From assembly GCA_958430865.1 (NCBI GenBank), contig CAUDNR010003312.1, positions 1 through 64,000 of the forward strand: 64,000 nt of DNA, read 5' to 3'. The position numbers and the translations under genes are program-made. Of the stretch, positions 22,499 through 34,077 are shown piece by piece; the stretch's first letter is position 1; each line of letters starts with the position of its first letter. This DNA is from Entrophospora sp. SA101. Taxonomy: Eukaryota > Glomeromycota > Glomeromycetes > Entrophosporales > Entrophosporaceae. The notes beneath the pieces are model-generated. The model worked only from the letters and a program-made list of their open reading frames with translations. It was not told where the DNA came from and did not search any database.

Positions 22499-23614
22499 AT
22501 TAACTATTTTTGTCTAGACAAAGACCATGATCACATTATATTGATAATACAATTATGATGTTAGACAAACATATTGATCCCTGAAATTCTTGGTAATACC
22601 AATGTTCACTTTGTCTGGTTTTGTTACAGCATGCCCCATATAAAAACATCAATTCAGGCAAAGAAATTCAAATAACAAAACCTTCTAATAATCACCATTA
22701 AACATAATTTTAATAAATATTTTCAATATTTTCAACACTTTCAATAGTGAACTTTTTTGTGGATTTTTAATTGGACTTGTGCTTGGTTTCTTACTTCACT
22801 ATAAAGCCTGTAAAAAATCAATTTTATACTTTTGGTCAAAAAATAGATGAAATAACCAATAAAATAGAATTGAGAAAAAGCAAATATCAAAATAAATCAA
22901 ACTTAATGATAAAAAATATTCACAAGAAATAGAAAATTTATGAAAGGATTTCAAAAAATTATTTTACAAAAAAATTGGTTGAATCTGATTTTTCCCTTAA
23001 TGAAAAATTAGTCAATTATTTCAAGAGGGAAAAGGAGTTTCTACTTATTTATCATAAATTTAATACAATTAATAACAGCTGTCCTGTGATGTGTTTTATT
23101 TGATTCATTTTCTTGTTGATTTTGAATTAATTCTTTTTTTTGATTGGCCAAAAAAATGTTCAATGTCATAAGTCATATGACCAGTCACTGCTATGTTGTG
23201 TGTAACATCGAACAAAAATCCACCATATAAAATAATATTAGCAAAATTTTAATATTAAAATTCGATATAATTAAAAAGCAAGATGAAGAATAAATAGGTT
23301 GAATTCTAATAATTGAATTTTTTTATTGACAGATTAATCGAGTAAAAATTTTTTGGCCAGTCTAATTTCTATTCCTAATGTTAACAACTGCCACTTACGT
23401 TGGTCTCGATGACCCCAAAAGGCAAAACATTGTAGTGTGAAATTTTGCTGCATTGACTGAAATTCATCAAAATGATTTGAATCCCATCAAGGGTGTTTGA
23501 GGAACATTTTCTTAGATTGTTAGAAGGAAAAAATTATAAATTGTTAATTATTAAATAAAATGTTTAGTCAATGATTTGTGTGCTACAAGTTTCAAATTTT
23601 TTTTTCTTGAAAAA
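22499..23614. other. Intergenic stretch with no supported gene
   Basis: AT-rich. One short hydrophobic reading near 22755-22815 (FFCGFLIGLVLGFLLHYKAC) could be a relic membrane segment but is closed by stops. Nothing else is supported. Confidence 0.4.
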
Positions 23615-26211
23615 ATGTCGAATGTTTCTCCATCTATCAAAGCGTCAACATTAAAATTCGAACCAATAATACTGGAAAATAATAATGCCAAACAATCAAT
23701 CTCACGAATGTAAATTTTCGCATTTATATATATATATATTCAACTTGATTTAAATTGAATTTGCGCCGTTTTTTCTGATTTTATATATAGACAAAATAAA
23801 CAGCCAGAGCCATTATTAATTGATATAGTCTCGTATGTAAATAAATAATGTTTAAAATGAAATTTTTTAAAGTGAAAATTCTCAATCAACTATCATCAAT
23901 TTGACAGCGATTCTCAAGAACAAGAGATAAAACAATCCATTACAAATATAACTGAAGAAAATGCTTCGACTTCAAAAAATTTAAATAAGTCTACAGTCCC
24001 AAGTTTTTACGATGAAGGTTATTCAAATGTCGTTGCTGTATTTGTGGTTCGGTTTGATACAAGAAAAGGAAATATCATTGAATGGCAATATCCTCAAGGT
24101 ATTTATTTATAAGCTATGAATAATGAAAATACGGAAGTTTTAACTTTCTTTTCCTCTGTAATTATATTAATTAATTAAATCGAATGAAATAGATGTTGAT
24201 TTGAATGGCATAGAATTTCAAGCAATACCTAGCGGATTACATGCTGTTTCACAAGATATAATGTAATTAAATAAAATTTTTATGAGTGTACATATATGTG
24301 TATTGTATATACATTTCTGATCTAAATTGCTTTTTAAGATATTTTACTAGGCCACCGTTATATGGATTAAGCGTATTTAAAAATGAACCAACATCTGATC
24401 AATCTCATGACCGTGGTGCTCGCATGGCTGCTGTGGGAATATTAGTAACTCCAACACATGAAACTGGCCTTTGTGGTCGACCATGGTCACAATTAGAGTT
24501 TTTACAAAATGAGATCGGGTACTTGTTTTTATAGTAAACAATAAAAAAATTTTCCTTTCATAGTTATTAATTATATATATAATATTTTAATAATAGACGG
24601 CATGTTCATCAAACAGATGATTATTCAAACCTTATACAGTTTTTTGAAAAACGTGGCATGCAATTGAATTATTCAAATGATGACCCATTATCTATAGATT
24701 CTGAGAATAGTTTGCAACATTCAAGAAGACGTACCTTAACAACATCAAGTGGTCGAACATCATTTATAAGGAATAGATGCTTTTCTGCTTCACAAATGAG
24801 TACAACAAGTTATCAAGCGTCGTTATCAGTAAGTTCATCATCATCATTATTATTTATTATTAAATGATTAAAATAATGGAATTACATATATACACTATAC
24901 ACGCACTAAATCATTAAAAAAACAAATTTCCCATAATAAGCCGTTACACCCCGCAAATCATTTCCAGGACTTTGTTCGTGCTCTAGGACCTAATATCTTT
25001 TTATTATGGAAAGCTGCTTTACTTAAAAAACGGATCCTGTTCTATTCGACCCCCCCAATAGGGAACGCTTGTTATTCCGGTATTGTTTTTTTTTAATTTG
25101 TTGCATTATTAATTGGACTATATATAAATATACATGCAAACATATGTATATTTCTTATTATTTAATTAATAATCTTAATAATAGTCTATGGAACATGTTT
25201 ACTTGCAAATATTCCCTCTGCAATTACATGGACATTTAAGAATAAAGTTGAAAAAATCAAGCCATTGTTTTGTGTAGGTGTAAGTGATATTCCGATGATT
25301 GAGGTTATTGAAAGTGGTTATGTCGCATGTAAGTTAGCTTGCTTAAACTTCTTTTGTTTTTTTAATATAAAGTTGACAATCATTAATCAACAATTTTTAA
25401 ATTCGCTATAGGCACAACTGATCAAATACTTCAAGATAAAAGCAATCTTTATGATTTATTAATTAATTTTCCAAGTTGTAGTAATTCAAAATCTCACCCA
25501 AACTTAATTGCATCACCTGAATCTTTTTTATCAACTAAAATAAATTCTGCTGATATTAGGCGTTACAGAGTATTGTTAAAGATGTTAGCATCATACGGTG
25601 AAAATAATCTTGAAGTTGAGGAGGATGGCGGAGCAATGACAGATACTTGGTGTAAAATAATGTTTGGTGGTTGGTTTTGGTGGTATGGCAGGGAAGGTTA
25701 TAAAAGAATCAATGAAGATTATTTCATAGACGAAGGAGGAATCCTGTTAAACAGTCAGGAAGATTTATCTAACACAGCAACGACGAACAGTTCACCTAAT
25801 CTTGATGTGTTAAAGGACATACCAAACATTGAAGTTGAATTAATAAGGTGAAGAAAGAGTTTATTGTTAATACATCACAACATCGAATTGTCACAACAAT
25901 CAATAATGTTAAATAATTTTTTTTTATACAGATTTTTTCAAGCATTAACCACAAATATTTTTAATACTTTGCGTACGTTGATCACATCATTTGAACAAAA
26001 CGTAAATGAGGAAACAATCTATTTGTATCCAAACCACATTATTCAACTTGGATTAGATCCACATGACGACGGAGTTTTTGTTGAAGGATTGGCAAAGATG
26101 TATTTTGGCAAAAAGGTTGAAGTGATTGGAAAGGATGGAAACTGTTTGAGCCATTCATGTAATAATCTATGTTCGGCTTTGGAGGATGTATATTGTTGTT
26201 TTCGCTTTTAA
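23615..26211 (+). CDS. DENN-domain protein, DENND11/LCHN-like
   Basis: Ten exons: 23615-23709, 23791-23832, 23908-24098, 24193-24262, 24339-24518, 24597-24828, 24941-25079, 25185-25328, 25412-25847 and 25932-26211. Phases close to 602 aa. The uDENN part reads VVAVFVVRFDTRKGNIIEWQ and then YFTRPPLYGLSVF and RGARMAAVGIL. The cDENN part includes HPANHFQDFVRALGPNIFLL and WKAALLKKRILFYS. This order and wording match the LCHN (DENND11) family, predicted Rab guanine exchange factors or regulators. Acceptor AG 24939-24940 was chosen over a downstream AG because it keeps the conserved HPANHF block. A Ser-rich insert (about 220-270) lies between the two parts. It is a single copy at the centre of the inverted repeat. 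Confidence 0.85.
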
Positions 26212-26465
26212 TTAGTGTACAGTACATTGTATAATACGAACAATACACTTATGTTTTTAATTTTTCCTTGAGATAAAAAGTGAAAAATTAAAATGTATTT
26301 TTATAAAAAATTTTTTTTTGTAAAATTATTATAATTTATTTATTCATATAATTTATTCATATATTTATAATTGTGACAATGAAACAATGTTCAATCAAAT
26401 AATAAAAGGATAGAAGAAATTTTGATAATTATTACTATTTTTCACTATACATTTTATTATAAATA
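26212..26465. other. 3' intergenic region between convergent DENND11-like gene and NOP10
   Basis: 254 bp, AT-rich, between the two stop codons. It must hold both 3' ends; no further feature is seen. Confidence 0.4.
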
Positions 26466-26758
26466 TTATAAAGGTTTACTAGGAATTTGTGTTAATAATA
26501 TTTTAAACCTTTTCTTTAAAGTAACTCTGTATTGAGAAAATTTATCATCAGGTGAAAATCTAGCCGGATGAGCAGATTTTGTCACTTTGCCACAAGGTGA
26601 AAATTTCTTTATTGTATTCAGTCCGAATAAAAAAGTTATTTGTATTTAAGAATTAAAACGAAAAAAAATCAATGAAAAAATAATTAAATTATATAAATAA
26701 ATACCTTAAGAGTATAAATTCGATTATTGTTTTCATCAAGATAATACATTAAGTGCAT
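26466..26758 (-). CDS. NOP10: H/ACA snoRNP subunit NOP10
   Basis: Two exons on the minus strand, 26705-26758 and 26466-26606, give exactly 64 aa, the usual NOP10 length. The first exon reads [18 protein letters not shown]. The second carries [20 protein letters not shown] and [12 protein letters not shown], the signature of the family. NOP10 is a core subunit of box H/ACA particles with CBF5/dyskerin, NHP2 and GAR1, acting in rRNA pseudouridylation and pre-rRNA processing in the nucleolus. One of the four zinc cysteines typical of archaeal homologues may be represented by the cysteine in SPCGK; eukaryotic members usually lack the others. It is convergent with the DENND11-like gene. Confidence 0.95.
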
Positions 26759-27087
26759 GTTTTCGTAAAAAAAATTTTTTTTGCTCTAATTTTATTTTGT
26801 AATTTGGAAATCGAAATTTTTTTTTGATGATAATCGAAAAGTCGGTCATGAATAGGCGTCAAGAGCACGTGACTTTTAAATTTTAGAATACATTAAAATT
26901 ATATTGTGAAAGAAAGAGACACAAAAAAGAAAATTTATTCTAATAAATATCCATGCTAGTTTGTATTGAAGGAGCTGCGTGTTTTCTACTGATCTTCCAC
27001 TTTAAATCTCTTAAACAAATGAACTGTCTACTTTTTATGTCATCGTTTTGTTGCAAGTGCAAACTTTGAAAGCGATTTTGTTAGATA

Positions 27088-27201
27088 TTAAAGACGTGTC
27101 ATCTTCCTTTTCTTCGTTCTCAGGGCCTCTTTGACTGCCGATATAACTTCATCATCATTAAGCATTTCTCTTGTTTCCAATATATTGTTCACACGTTTTT
27201 T
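27088..27201 (-). pseudogene. Orphan terminal exon of an unidentified gene
   Basis: A minus-strand block opens after a good acceptor (TCTCAG) and reads 37 codons to a TAA: KKRVNNILETREMLNDDEVI followed by SAVKEALRTKKRKMTRL. The composition looks genuinely coding (basic, helical, nuclear-like). A dispersed repeat begins about 40 bp upstream (27242), and no preceding exon was found beyond it. It could be the tail of a gene broken by insertion or one whose other exons I missed. Confidence 0.45.
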
Positions 27202-27241
27202 CTGAGATAATAAATGAATGATACAACCGACTAGATAACTA

Positions 27242-27421
27242 CGTGTTACTAAAATAGTAATGATGACCTCTCGCTAAATGCAGATATCACGTGAGACCGA
27301 CTTATTGAGAGTCATCCTAGATTAACCGAATTATCAAGAGATTTTAAATATTGAAAAAAGGCCTGTAAAATTTTGGCCGAGTTAGGCCAAATCCGAGACT
27401 GACTTATCGAGTTTACCTAAT
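27242..27421. repeat. Dispersed repeat, copy 1
   Basis: Shares blocks with 62046-62270 in the opposite orientation: TACTAAAATAGTAATGATGACC at one end (a 22-base match, shown here only for its position), ATCACGTGAGACCGA inside, and TTTTGGCCGAGTTAGGCCAAA then GACTTATCGAGTTTAC at the other end. The middle is diverged. No clear inverted ends or target duplication were found. Confidence 0.7.
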
Positions 27422-27489
27422 ACTGAGATAATTTTTGGGTTTATGCATTTGCTTGATTTTTAATGTAAAAATATTAATATCTGCTGCTT

Positions 27490-28075
27490 TCCAGATTTTA
27501 TGCTGATGGGACAAAATTATTTTGTATTGCTTGCAAACATGTAGTAGGCCATAAATGAAAGTTAACAATTTAGAAAGTAATTCTCTAAAAAAAAAATCGT
27601 TAGAAGCAAAAAAAATTTATACAAAATTTATTAAGAGCTGACATTGAAAATCCTCCTTTAAATCAAAGTATGATTGATTTATGTAGAATTCAAAATGTAT
27701 AAGAAGAACCTTAAATACCAACATTTTCTCAAGCCTTTCAACTTGCCTACAACAAATTATGTAAACATGTTAATAGACATTCAGAATTACCATTTTTTAA
27801 ACAAATTCAATGCTTTAATCCAAAATTTATCAGAGCCTCTTCATCTCAAAAAAAGATTCATATATCAAGGAATTTATAATCCAGAAGATGAATTGATCAA
27901 TGAATGGAATATTTTTTGTGGAGATAATGGATTTTTGGAGGAAAATTTAGATTCAAATAAATATTGAACAAATTTTACCAATATTTTTATAGGATTGTTT
28001 TAGAGTATATATTGGCTTCCAGTGTCTGAGGTGGAGCTTTTCACATTACAAAAATATTTTAAGTGATAAATGACA
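27490..28075 (+). pseudogene. hAT-type transposase relic
   Basis: Fragments in several frames include FYADGTKLFCIACKHVVGHK (CxxC, BED-finger-like) near 27490, TFSQAFQLAYNKLCKHVNRH, and NPEDELINEWNIFCGDNGF. At the end comes LEYI followed by WLPVSEVE and, one frame over, FSHYKNILSDK. The last pieces match the hAT C-terminal dimerisation region, whose pattern is ...P.S...ER.FS....... Stops and frame changes throughout make it dead. Confidence 0.6.
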
Positions 28076-28219
28076 TAATATTCATTAGAAATACTTAATA
28101 TTTTATTGATTTAAAATTATTTGTTTTAATAAAAAATAAATGGCGCATAATTTGTTGATGTTTGTTGCCGCATAAATCCGGGAATGCATGAACGAAATGA
28201 CGTTGACCGTTGTTGGAAA

Positions 28220-28316
28220 ACCTACCTCGGTTACACGACAAGGTTTAAGATAAGATTTCCTTATTTTCTACCGATCATGGGGGTTCTGGGTTGGGATTCG
28301 TGTAACCGAGGTAGGT
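28220..28316. repeat. 19-bp perfect inverted repeat with a 59-bp spacer
   Basis: ACCTACCTCGGTTACACGA at 28220-28238 is exactly complementary to 28298-28316. CCGTTGTTG occurs near both sides (28208 and about 28332). It could be a small foldback element or a structured site. It lies just upstream of direct repeat D2. Confidence 0.75.
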
Positions 28317-28371
28317 GTGGTAAGAGTATTCCCGTTGTTGTTGTAAATATAAAAGCTTTCATGTATGCTAC

Positions 28372-29552
28372 TTGCTTGCTATCCCACAAGGTACTTTTAC
28401 ATAATTTTAAGCCATAGATGCGTTGTGGTTTTTCAAAGACGCCTTCGCATAAGAAACATACCTAAAAAACAACAGATCAAACAAGACAATAAAACAACAT
28501 GCTCGACTAGTTTAAGCCTCCATCAGTAAATATTAGGCAGCTACATTTTTGATATAGTGCTTTTTTAAGCCTTGCTGCATGATATTTAAACGTGATGAGA
28601 AACCATCATTGCCATAGACAATGATGGTATTATTATCCAGAGATCCATTGACCATTTAGATGTCATACAGAAGAAGCTTTAATAGGATATTCAAAAATGA
28701 AATAAATCCCAAATGCAATCAATTCAATGTCCCACTCCCGTTGTTGCATCATATCTTGGGAGTTTGAGTCGGATTAGCTTTTATTACTTTAGCAAAATGA
28801 AAGTTAAAATGATTGCAATACTTGATAAAAAAAATAATATCAGATGCCAGATGTCATTATTTGAGAAGAGATAATATACACAACTTCTTCGCGTGACTTT
28901 GTCACATGACCATAAAGTTATTTTACTAAAAAAAGGATGTACATATATATATATACTTCATATTTTATTTACTTTGCATAAAATGAGAATTTCAGAAATA
29001 ATTATCATTTTAATTAGATATTATTTGTTTACCTTCTGTCTATATCAATATAATAATTATTTTACATATTACTTTTAGTCTCCCAACGTTGCTTTGTTTC
29101 AAATCTAAAATTTGTGATAAATAAAGTTTTATTTCTAATTGTTAACATAATTTTAATTACCAAATGCATTAAAAAAGAAAACATTAATTACCCCCATCTT
29201 AATTTCGGTTTCTTTTTTTTAGCTTTGAATGCTTCTTCTCTCTAAATGTAAAAATACATTGTTAAATTTCAATAATTAAATATTAAAATATTAATAAATA
29301 ATTTTATTCAATAATATAATATTATATTGCTACCTCCTTTGCCTCGTTGTATTCTTTTCTTTCAATTGCTTCAGAAACTATAGTTTCATAATTTTTTTGT
29401 GCAATTTGATCACTTATTTTTGTCGCAAGAACTAAATCTCCATTCTCTACAGCTTTGTCCAATTCATGCTCTAAAGATCCCTATGAAAAAAAATTTTTTT
29501 TTTCTATTGATCAATAAGTTATTTTTTAAAAATTTCTCTAATAATAGTTACT
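28372..29552 (+). repeat. Direct repeat D2 (partner of 20334-21513)
   Basis: This copy sits in intact context: it covers the 3' flank and exons 3-5 of the FAM204A-like gene, which continues normally to its start at 30026. It begins within an unrelated sequence at a TTG shared with the D1 border. Confidence 0.9.
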
Positions 29553-30026
29553 TTTGCGTTTAGTCGACCGTGATCAACGCCCTTCAAATGTGAATTCAAA
29601 TGTACATATTTATGTAAACTCTTTGGTAACGGTGATGGTTTTAATGGTTTAAAATCTTCTGTTGGTGATATCGATACTATGGGTTTTGATTTATCAACGT
29701 TGCTATTTTTTTTTAACAATTTCTCATCCTGTAATCGATCACCCTCTATCAACATGACCATAACGAATTAAATTTAATAAATAATTAAATTTTTTTAGAT
29801 CAATAAAAAAATCGCAATTATTTTATTTACCTCTAGGTTTTTTATTTCTTTTCTCATCAGAACTGTCACCATATTGTTTTATTTCTTCTCTACGTCTTTT
29901 TAATTCTTGTAAACGATCCCACTTGTCTAATTTAAGTTTTGGTTTTTGTATTGTTTCTTGAGTATCTAATGATTTCCCGATTGGTGCTGAAACTTTTTTC
30001 CTTGGTGTAGATCTTACATAAGACAT
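29062..30026 (-). CDS. FAM204A-like protein
   Basis: Five exons on the minus strand: 29831-30026, 29552-29745, 29334-29480, 29192-29241 and 29062-29104. Phases close to 209 aa. The N-terminal half is basic with WDRLQELKRRREEIKQYG. The C-terminal half has LEHELDKAVENGDLVLATKI, then a KKKKPKLRWG segment, and ends GFETKQRWETKSNM. The last parts match the C-terminal region of animal FAM204A, which ends WGFEAKKRWETKSNM with a few more residues. That family is small, conserved and poorly characterised; a nuclear location is plausible from the basic clusters. The gene is divergent from the bHLH gene, 114 bp between starts. A partial second copy lies at 21024-21436. Confidence 0.82.
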
Positions 30027-30140
30027 TTTTAAAAAAGAATTTTATTTCTTGTGTAACTTCTATGTATGAAAATTTTCTTTAAAAAAAAAGAATTAATAAT
30101 TTATATGTATATTACTAATTAAAACATCTAATTTGTGTAA
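30027..30140. promoter_or_regulatory. 114-bp bidirectional promoter between FAM204A-like and bHLH genes
   Basis: The two start codons are 114 bp apart on opposite strands. The segment is AT-rich with an A9 run; no defined motif is seen. Confidence 0.65.
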
Positions 30141-32406
30141 ATGGAGTCTTTTTCAAATTTTAACACCTCTAGTTCTAATGAAATGGATCTTTATTATGAA
30201 CAATTTAATTTCATGCAGCTTGATACCCAAACACAAAATCAAGATTCAAATAATGGAAACAACATCCCTGAAAATTCATATTCACAGCCAAGCTCAACTT
30301 TATTATCGTCGAGTATTTCCCCTCAAAACCATAATTTTGCTCAATCTATGGCTAATACCACCTTTTCGTTATCAAATAATATGTTAGCAACTCCAGAAGG
30401 TTCGGATAGAAATGTTTGTGTCGAATCTATTATTATGTCGCCTTTTGGTATGATGCCAAATTCTGGCAGCTTGGTGGTTAATAGTCATTATGATAATGAG
30501 GTTAGAAAAATACTCTAATAAATATTCATATATACTATTTTTTTATTAAATATGGATTTTATTGTTTTAGAAAAATATATAATTAATGATATTTTTAATA
30601 ACTTACTTACAAGCAGCTTGTTTATTGTTTCGTTCCACCAGAGCTTCTATCTCCAATAACATCGCCAATTCTACCACCAGATCAACCAATAGATATTCAC
30701 ACAAATAATTCAACAAGAGGTAATCAAAAATCAAGATTATACAATCAAACAATCAACAGCTCCAGGTTTCAATCCATTAGCAAGCCGAATGGCCACAATA
30801 CTAATTTAAGTCAAACACAAGGGAGAGGAACCTCTTTTTTTAATAACAATAATCACAATGTTAAGAGTAACAACAATAATTCTAATTTATCTAGTATTAT
30901 GGCCGGCTCACCATGCCTAATGCCTAAAAACGACGATTCAAGAAAAATTGTTTCCCCGTTAAACAACAATTTAATCAATTCAACACAATTGAGTATTCAA
31001 GATAGTATGCCTAATTTAAATTTGGGTATGAATCTTGTATCAGAACAATCAACATCACCTATTCTTCCGCTCTCCTCTTTATCAAACAACTCTTCATCTA
31101 ATTCAAATGATATTTCTCCAATTACACCATCATCGATCATGCAATTGAAAGCAAAGCAATTATCATCCACACCATCCACATCAACCAAAGAACAACAAAA
31201 CGACAGCAATAATGACATCACTATTAATAATGAAAAGCAAAATTTACTTCCAAAATGTCAAAATTCAAGATCAAAAAATCAACAAAAAGACCAACAAAGT
31301 AAAAGTGAACAATCCATTAATAAGCCGACAAAAAATATTGCTCCACCACCACTTTCGTCCTCATTAACTCAAATGAGAAGCGTTATGGTAACAAATGGTG
31401 ATGTGGGTCCACAGACCATGATGGTTATTTCTCCAACTACTTCACCAATATCTCCTATATCATCCATTACACCTGGAAGGAAAATTGTTCGTAATTGTGC
31501 ATCACCAATTGCACTTGGGCCTTCTATCCACTCTAAAAGCCCTCAAGCTCTTAAGCCAACAATAAGTCCAAATTTAAAACCAAAATTGCCAGGTGTACTA
31601 GCTGATGAGGTTGCAGAACAATTGGCTGAAAAATCAAATTATCGTAGTATTTTGGAAGGAACTGCTCAGTACGTATTATATAAATAAATTTCTATAATTT
31701 ATTAAAATCTTCAGCTCTAATAAATTTATCAATAATATTTGTTTTCAGATCCCTTGGAATCTCCTATTCTTCAGATGTTCATTCAAGTTTAGAGTCTAGG
31801 CGTACAACTCATAAAGCTGCCGAACAGAAAAGAAGAGATTCATTAAAAAAAAGCTTTGACGAATTAAAAAAAGTTGTCCCATTAAATTTATCAGGAAATA
31901 GTAACGATACTAACAGCAACAATAACAATAATAGCAGCGACAGCGTTAACGTTGATAAAAATAATAGTAAAAGCGGTGAAAATATTAATGTTACAACAAA
32001 AAATGTTAGCAAATTATTTTTATTAAAAAGAGGTTAGTCTTGAATTTAATTACAAATGTTTCATATGTTGTTAAGATTACGAATTTTTTTCATTGAATTT
32101 TTTCATTTTAAAAATAAAGCTCATGATCATATTGTCGAGCTTCAAAGAGAAAATGACGAGAAGGATGATATGATCAAAAAACTTCAGTATGAAGTTGAAA
32201 GCCTTAAAGGCATAAAAAGGCAAAAAACAGAGGAAAAAATTGAAATATTTGAAAACAACGGAGATTTGAAGACATTTGATAGAGAGGAAGATAAAAAAAA
32301 GGAGGATGAATCTAGTGATGAAAATAACAACAAAACCGAGAATACAGATGTCCAAGACAATCAATCAAATGAAAAAGAAAAAACCAAAGATCCTAAAAAT
32401 GAATAA
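30141..32406 (+). CDS. bHLH leucine-zipper transcription factor
   Basis: Four exons: 30141-30500, 30617-31668, 31749-32032 and 32120-32406, giving 660 aa. The exon 2 acceptor could equally be at 30614, adding one residue. Residues 1-470 are Ser/Asn/Pro/Gln-rich, as in activation regions. The basic region reads RRTTHKAAEQKRRDSLKKSF at about 488-507. It has H492, E496 and R500, the H-E-R set of class B bHLH proteins that recognise CACGTG. The loop is an unusually long Asn/Ser-rich insert (about 516-555), then helix 2 (KLFLLKRAHDHIVELQREND) runs into a heptad-like zipper and an acidic, charged tail. It is most like fungal Myc/MITF-type regulators; target genes are unknown. The last 14 codons and stop (32362-32406) lie inside arm B. 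Confidence 0.88.
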
Positions 32407-32921
32407 ATTGAATTAAATGTTTTATATTATGATTATGTTAAATAATTATTAATTGAGAAAGCCTTTTTTAAATTTTTGGTTTTTCGATGTCAATATCAAC
32501 AAGTATGATTTAATTTAAATAGATTTACTTAGATAATTTTCATCAATACAAAAAAAAAAATACATTATTATCAATAAATGATTGAACAAAAAAATTTTGA
32601 ATTTTAATTTCTTTATTAATATCTTTATTATTATTTATTATCATTATCACTATCATCATTTTTAAAGCTATGATATTTATCATTATATAGTCTCAAAAAT
32701 TAATATTTTCATTTAAATTAAAATTTTCTCTATAGAAAAATTATTTTTTCATTTTTTTTTCAAAATTAAATTATTAATAATATAGATTGATGTCTATTAA
32801 TTAATAATATAATGATTAATGATGACCAAATAAATTATTTATTTATTTAATTGTTGAGATACTGAAAATTAATAACATCATTCTGCCATTTTCATTATGT
32901 GCTAATTACATGTTAATTAGG

Positions 32922-34035
32922 TCATGACCAGAGTTTTAATGAATGATCTGCTCCTGAAGATATTATCCACGGCTGAGTGGGATGAAATTCACAACACAAA
33001 ACGCCTGGACATAATAAAGCACAAATTTAAAGTTAAATAGATCACTTTTCAATGATACGTTTTTTTTTGTAAAAGAATTGTGAAAAATTTACCTAAATTG
33101 TTAACCGTTTGATGTCCGTTTTTTAAAATTTTTACTGGTACGATCAATGGGTTTTGGAGTAAATCATTATATACCATTCCATGAAAAATTTGAATAGTAC
33201 CATCATCGCTACATGAAGCAAAAAGTGGCAATCGTTTATGAAAAGTTACATTACGAATGGCCTTTGAATGAAACCTAAAAAAAAAAAATAAAATCGTAAA
33301 CAATCTATTTTGTTTTTAAAAAAAGTAAATGCAATATATATATAATATGCCTTAAGGTCTTGTAGGGTCTTGAAGAAAGATCTAAATCGAACCAACACAA
33401 ACGTTTATCATAACTTCCAACAATTAGATTATCTCCTGTATGTGGAAATACATTAAATTTTTGTATTAACAATATATTTTCCTTTTATAAATTAATAATA
33501 ATAACTTTACCCATTGGATGAATATCTAAACTTGATATCCATTTCGAGTCAGATTGTAATGATTTGATTAATTCCTGTTTCAATAAATCATAAACTCGAA
33601 CAAATCTTTGGGTCTACGATATAATAAGAATTCAATTATTTGTTATAAAATATAGAATAGTTAAACTCAAGGACTTTGAGAAGAATTAACATACCGCTAT
33701 AAGAAACAATGGTTTAATTGGATGAAAAGATGCACATTGAACTATTCCTTTAATTTTTTGGAATGGTTGCTGACTTTGATGTTTTGAAAGATGATGAATA
33801 ATGACACCCTGATTTCCAGCTAGAATTGCCAATAATAATTGGTTTTTAATATCTATAATTATTAAAATTATTAAATATAATAGTAAAGACACATACCATC
33901 TGGTGCCACAGAGAAAAAATAATCTCCTTTACGATGCCAATTAATCTGTTTTATGGTCTGTTATATAATTTTTAGAAGAACAAATATAAAGGTTTTATTA
34001 AATTATAAATTGATTCAATAATAATAATAATAATA

Positions 34036-34077
<42 letters not shown>

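Noticed and set aside
28220..28316. CRISPR or bacterial-type attachment site
   Set aside because: A single inverted repeat in clearly eukaryotic DNA; no array and no regular spacers.
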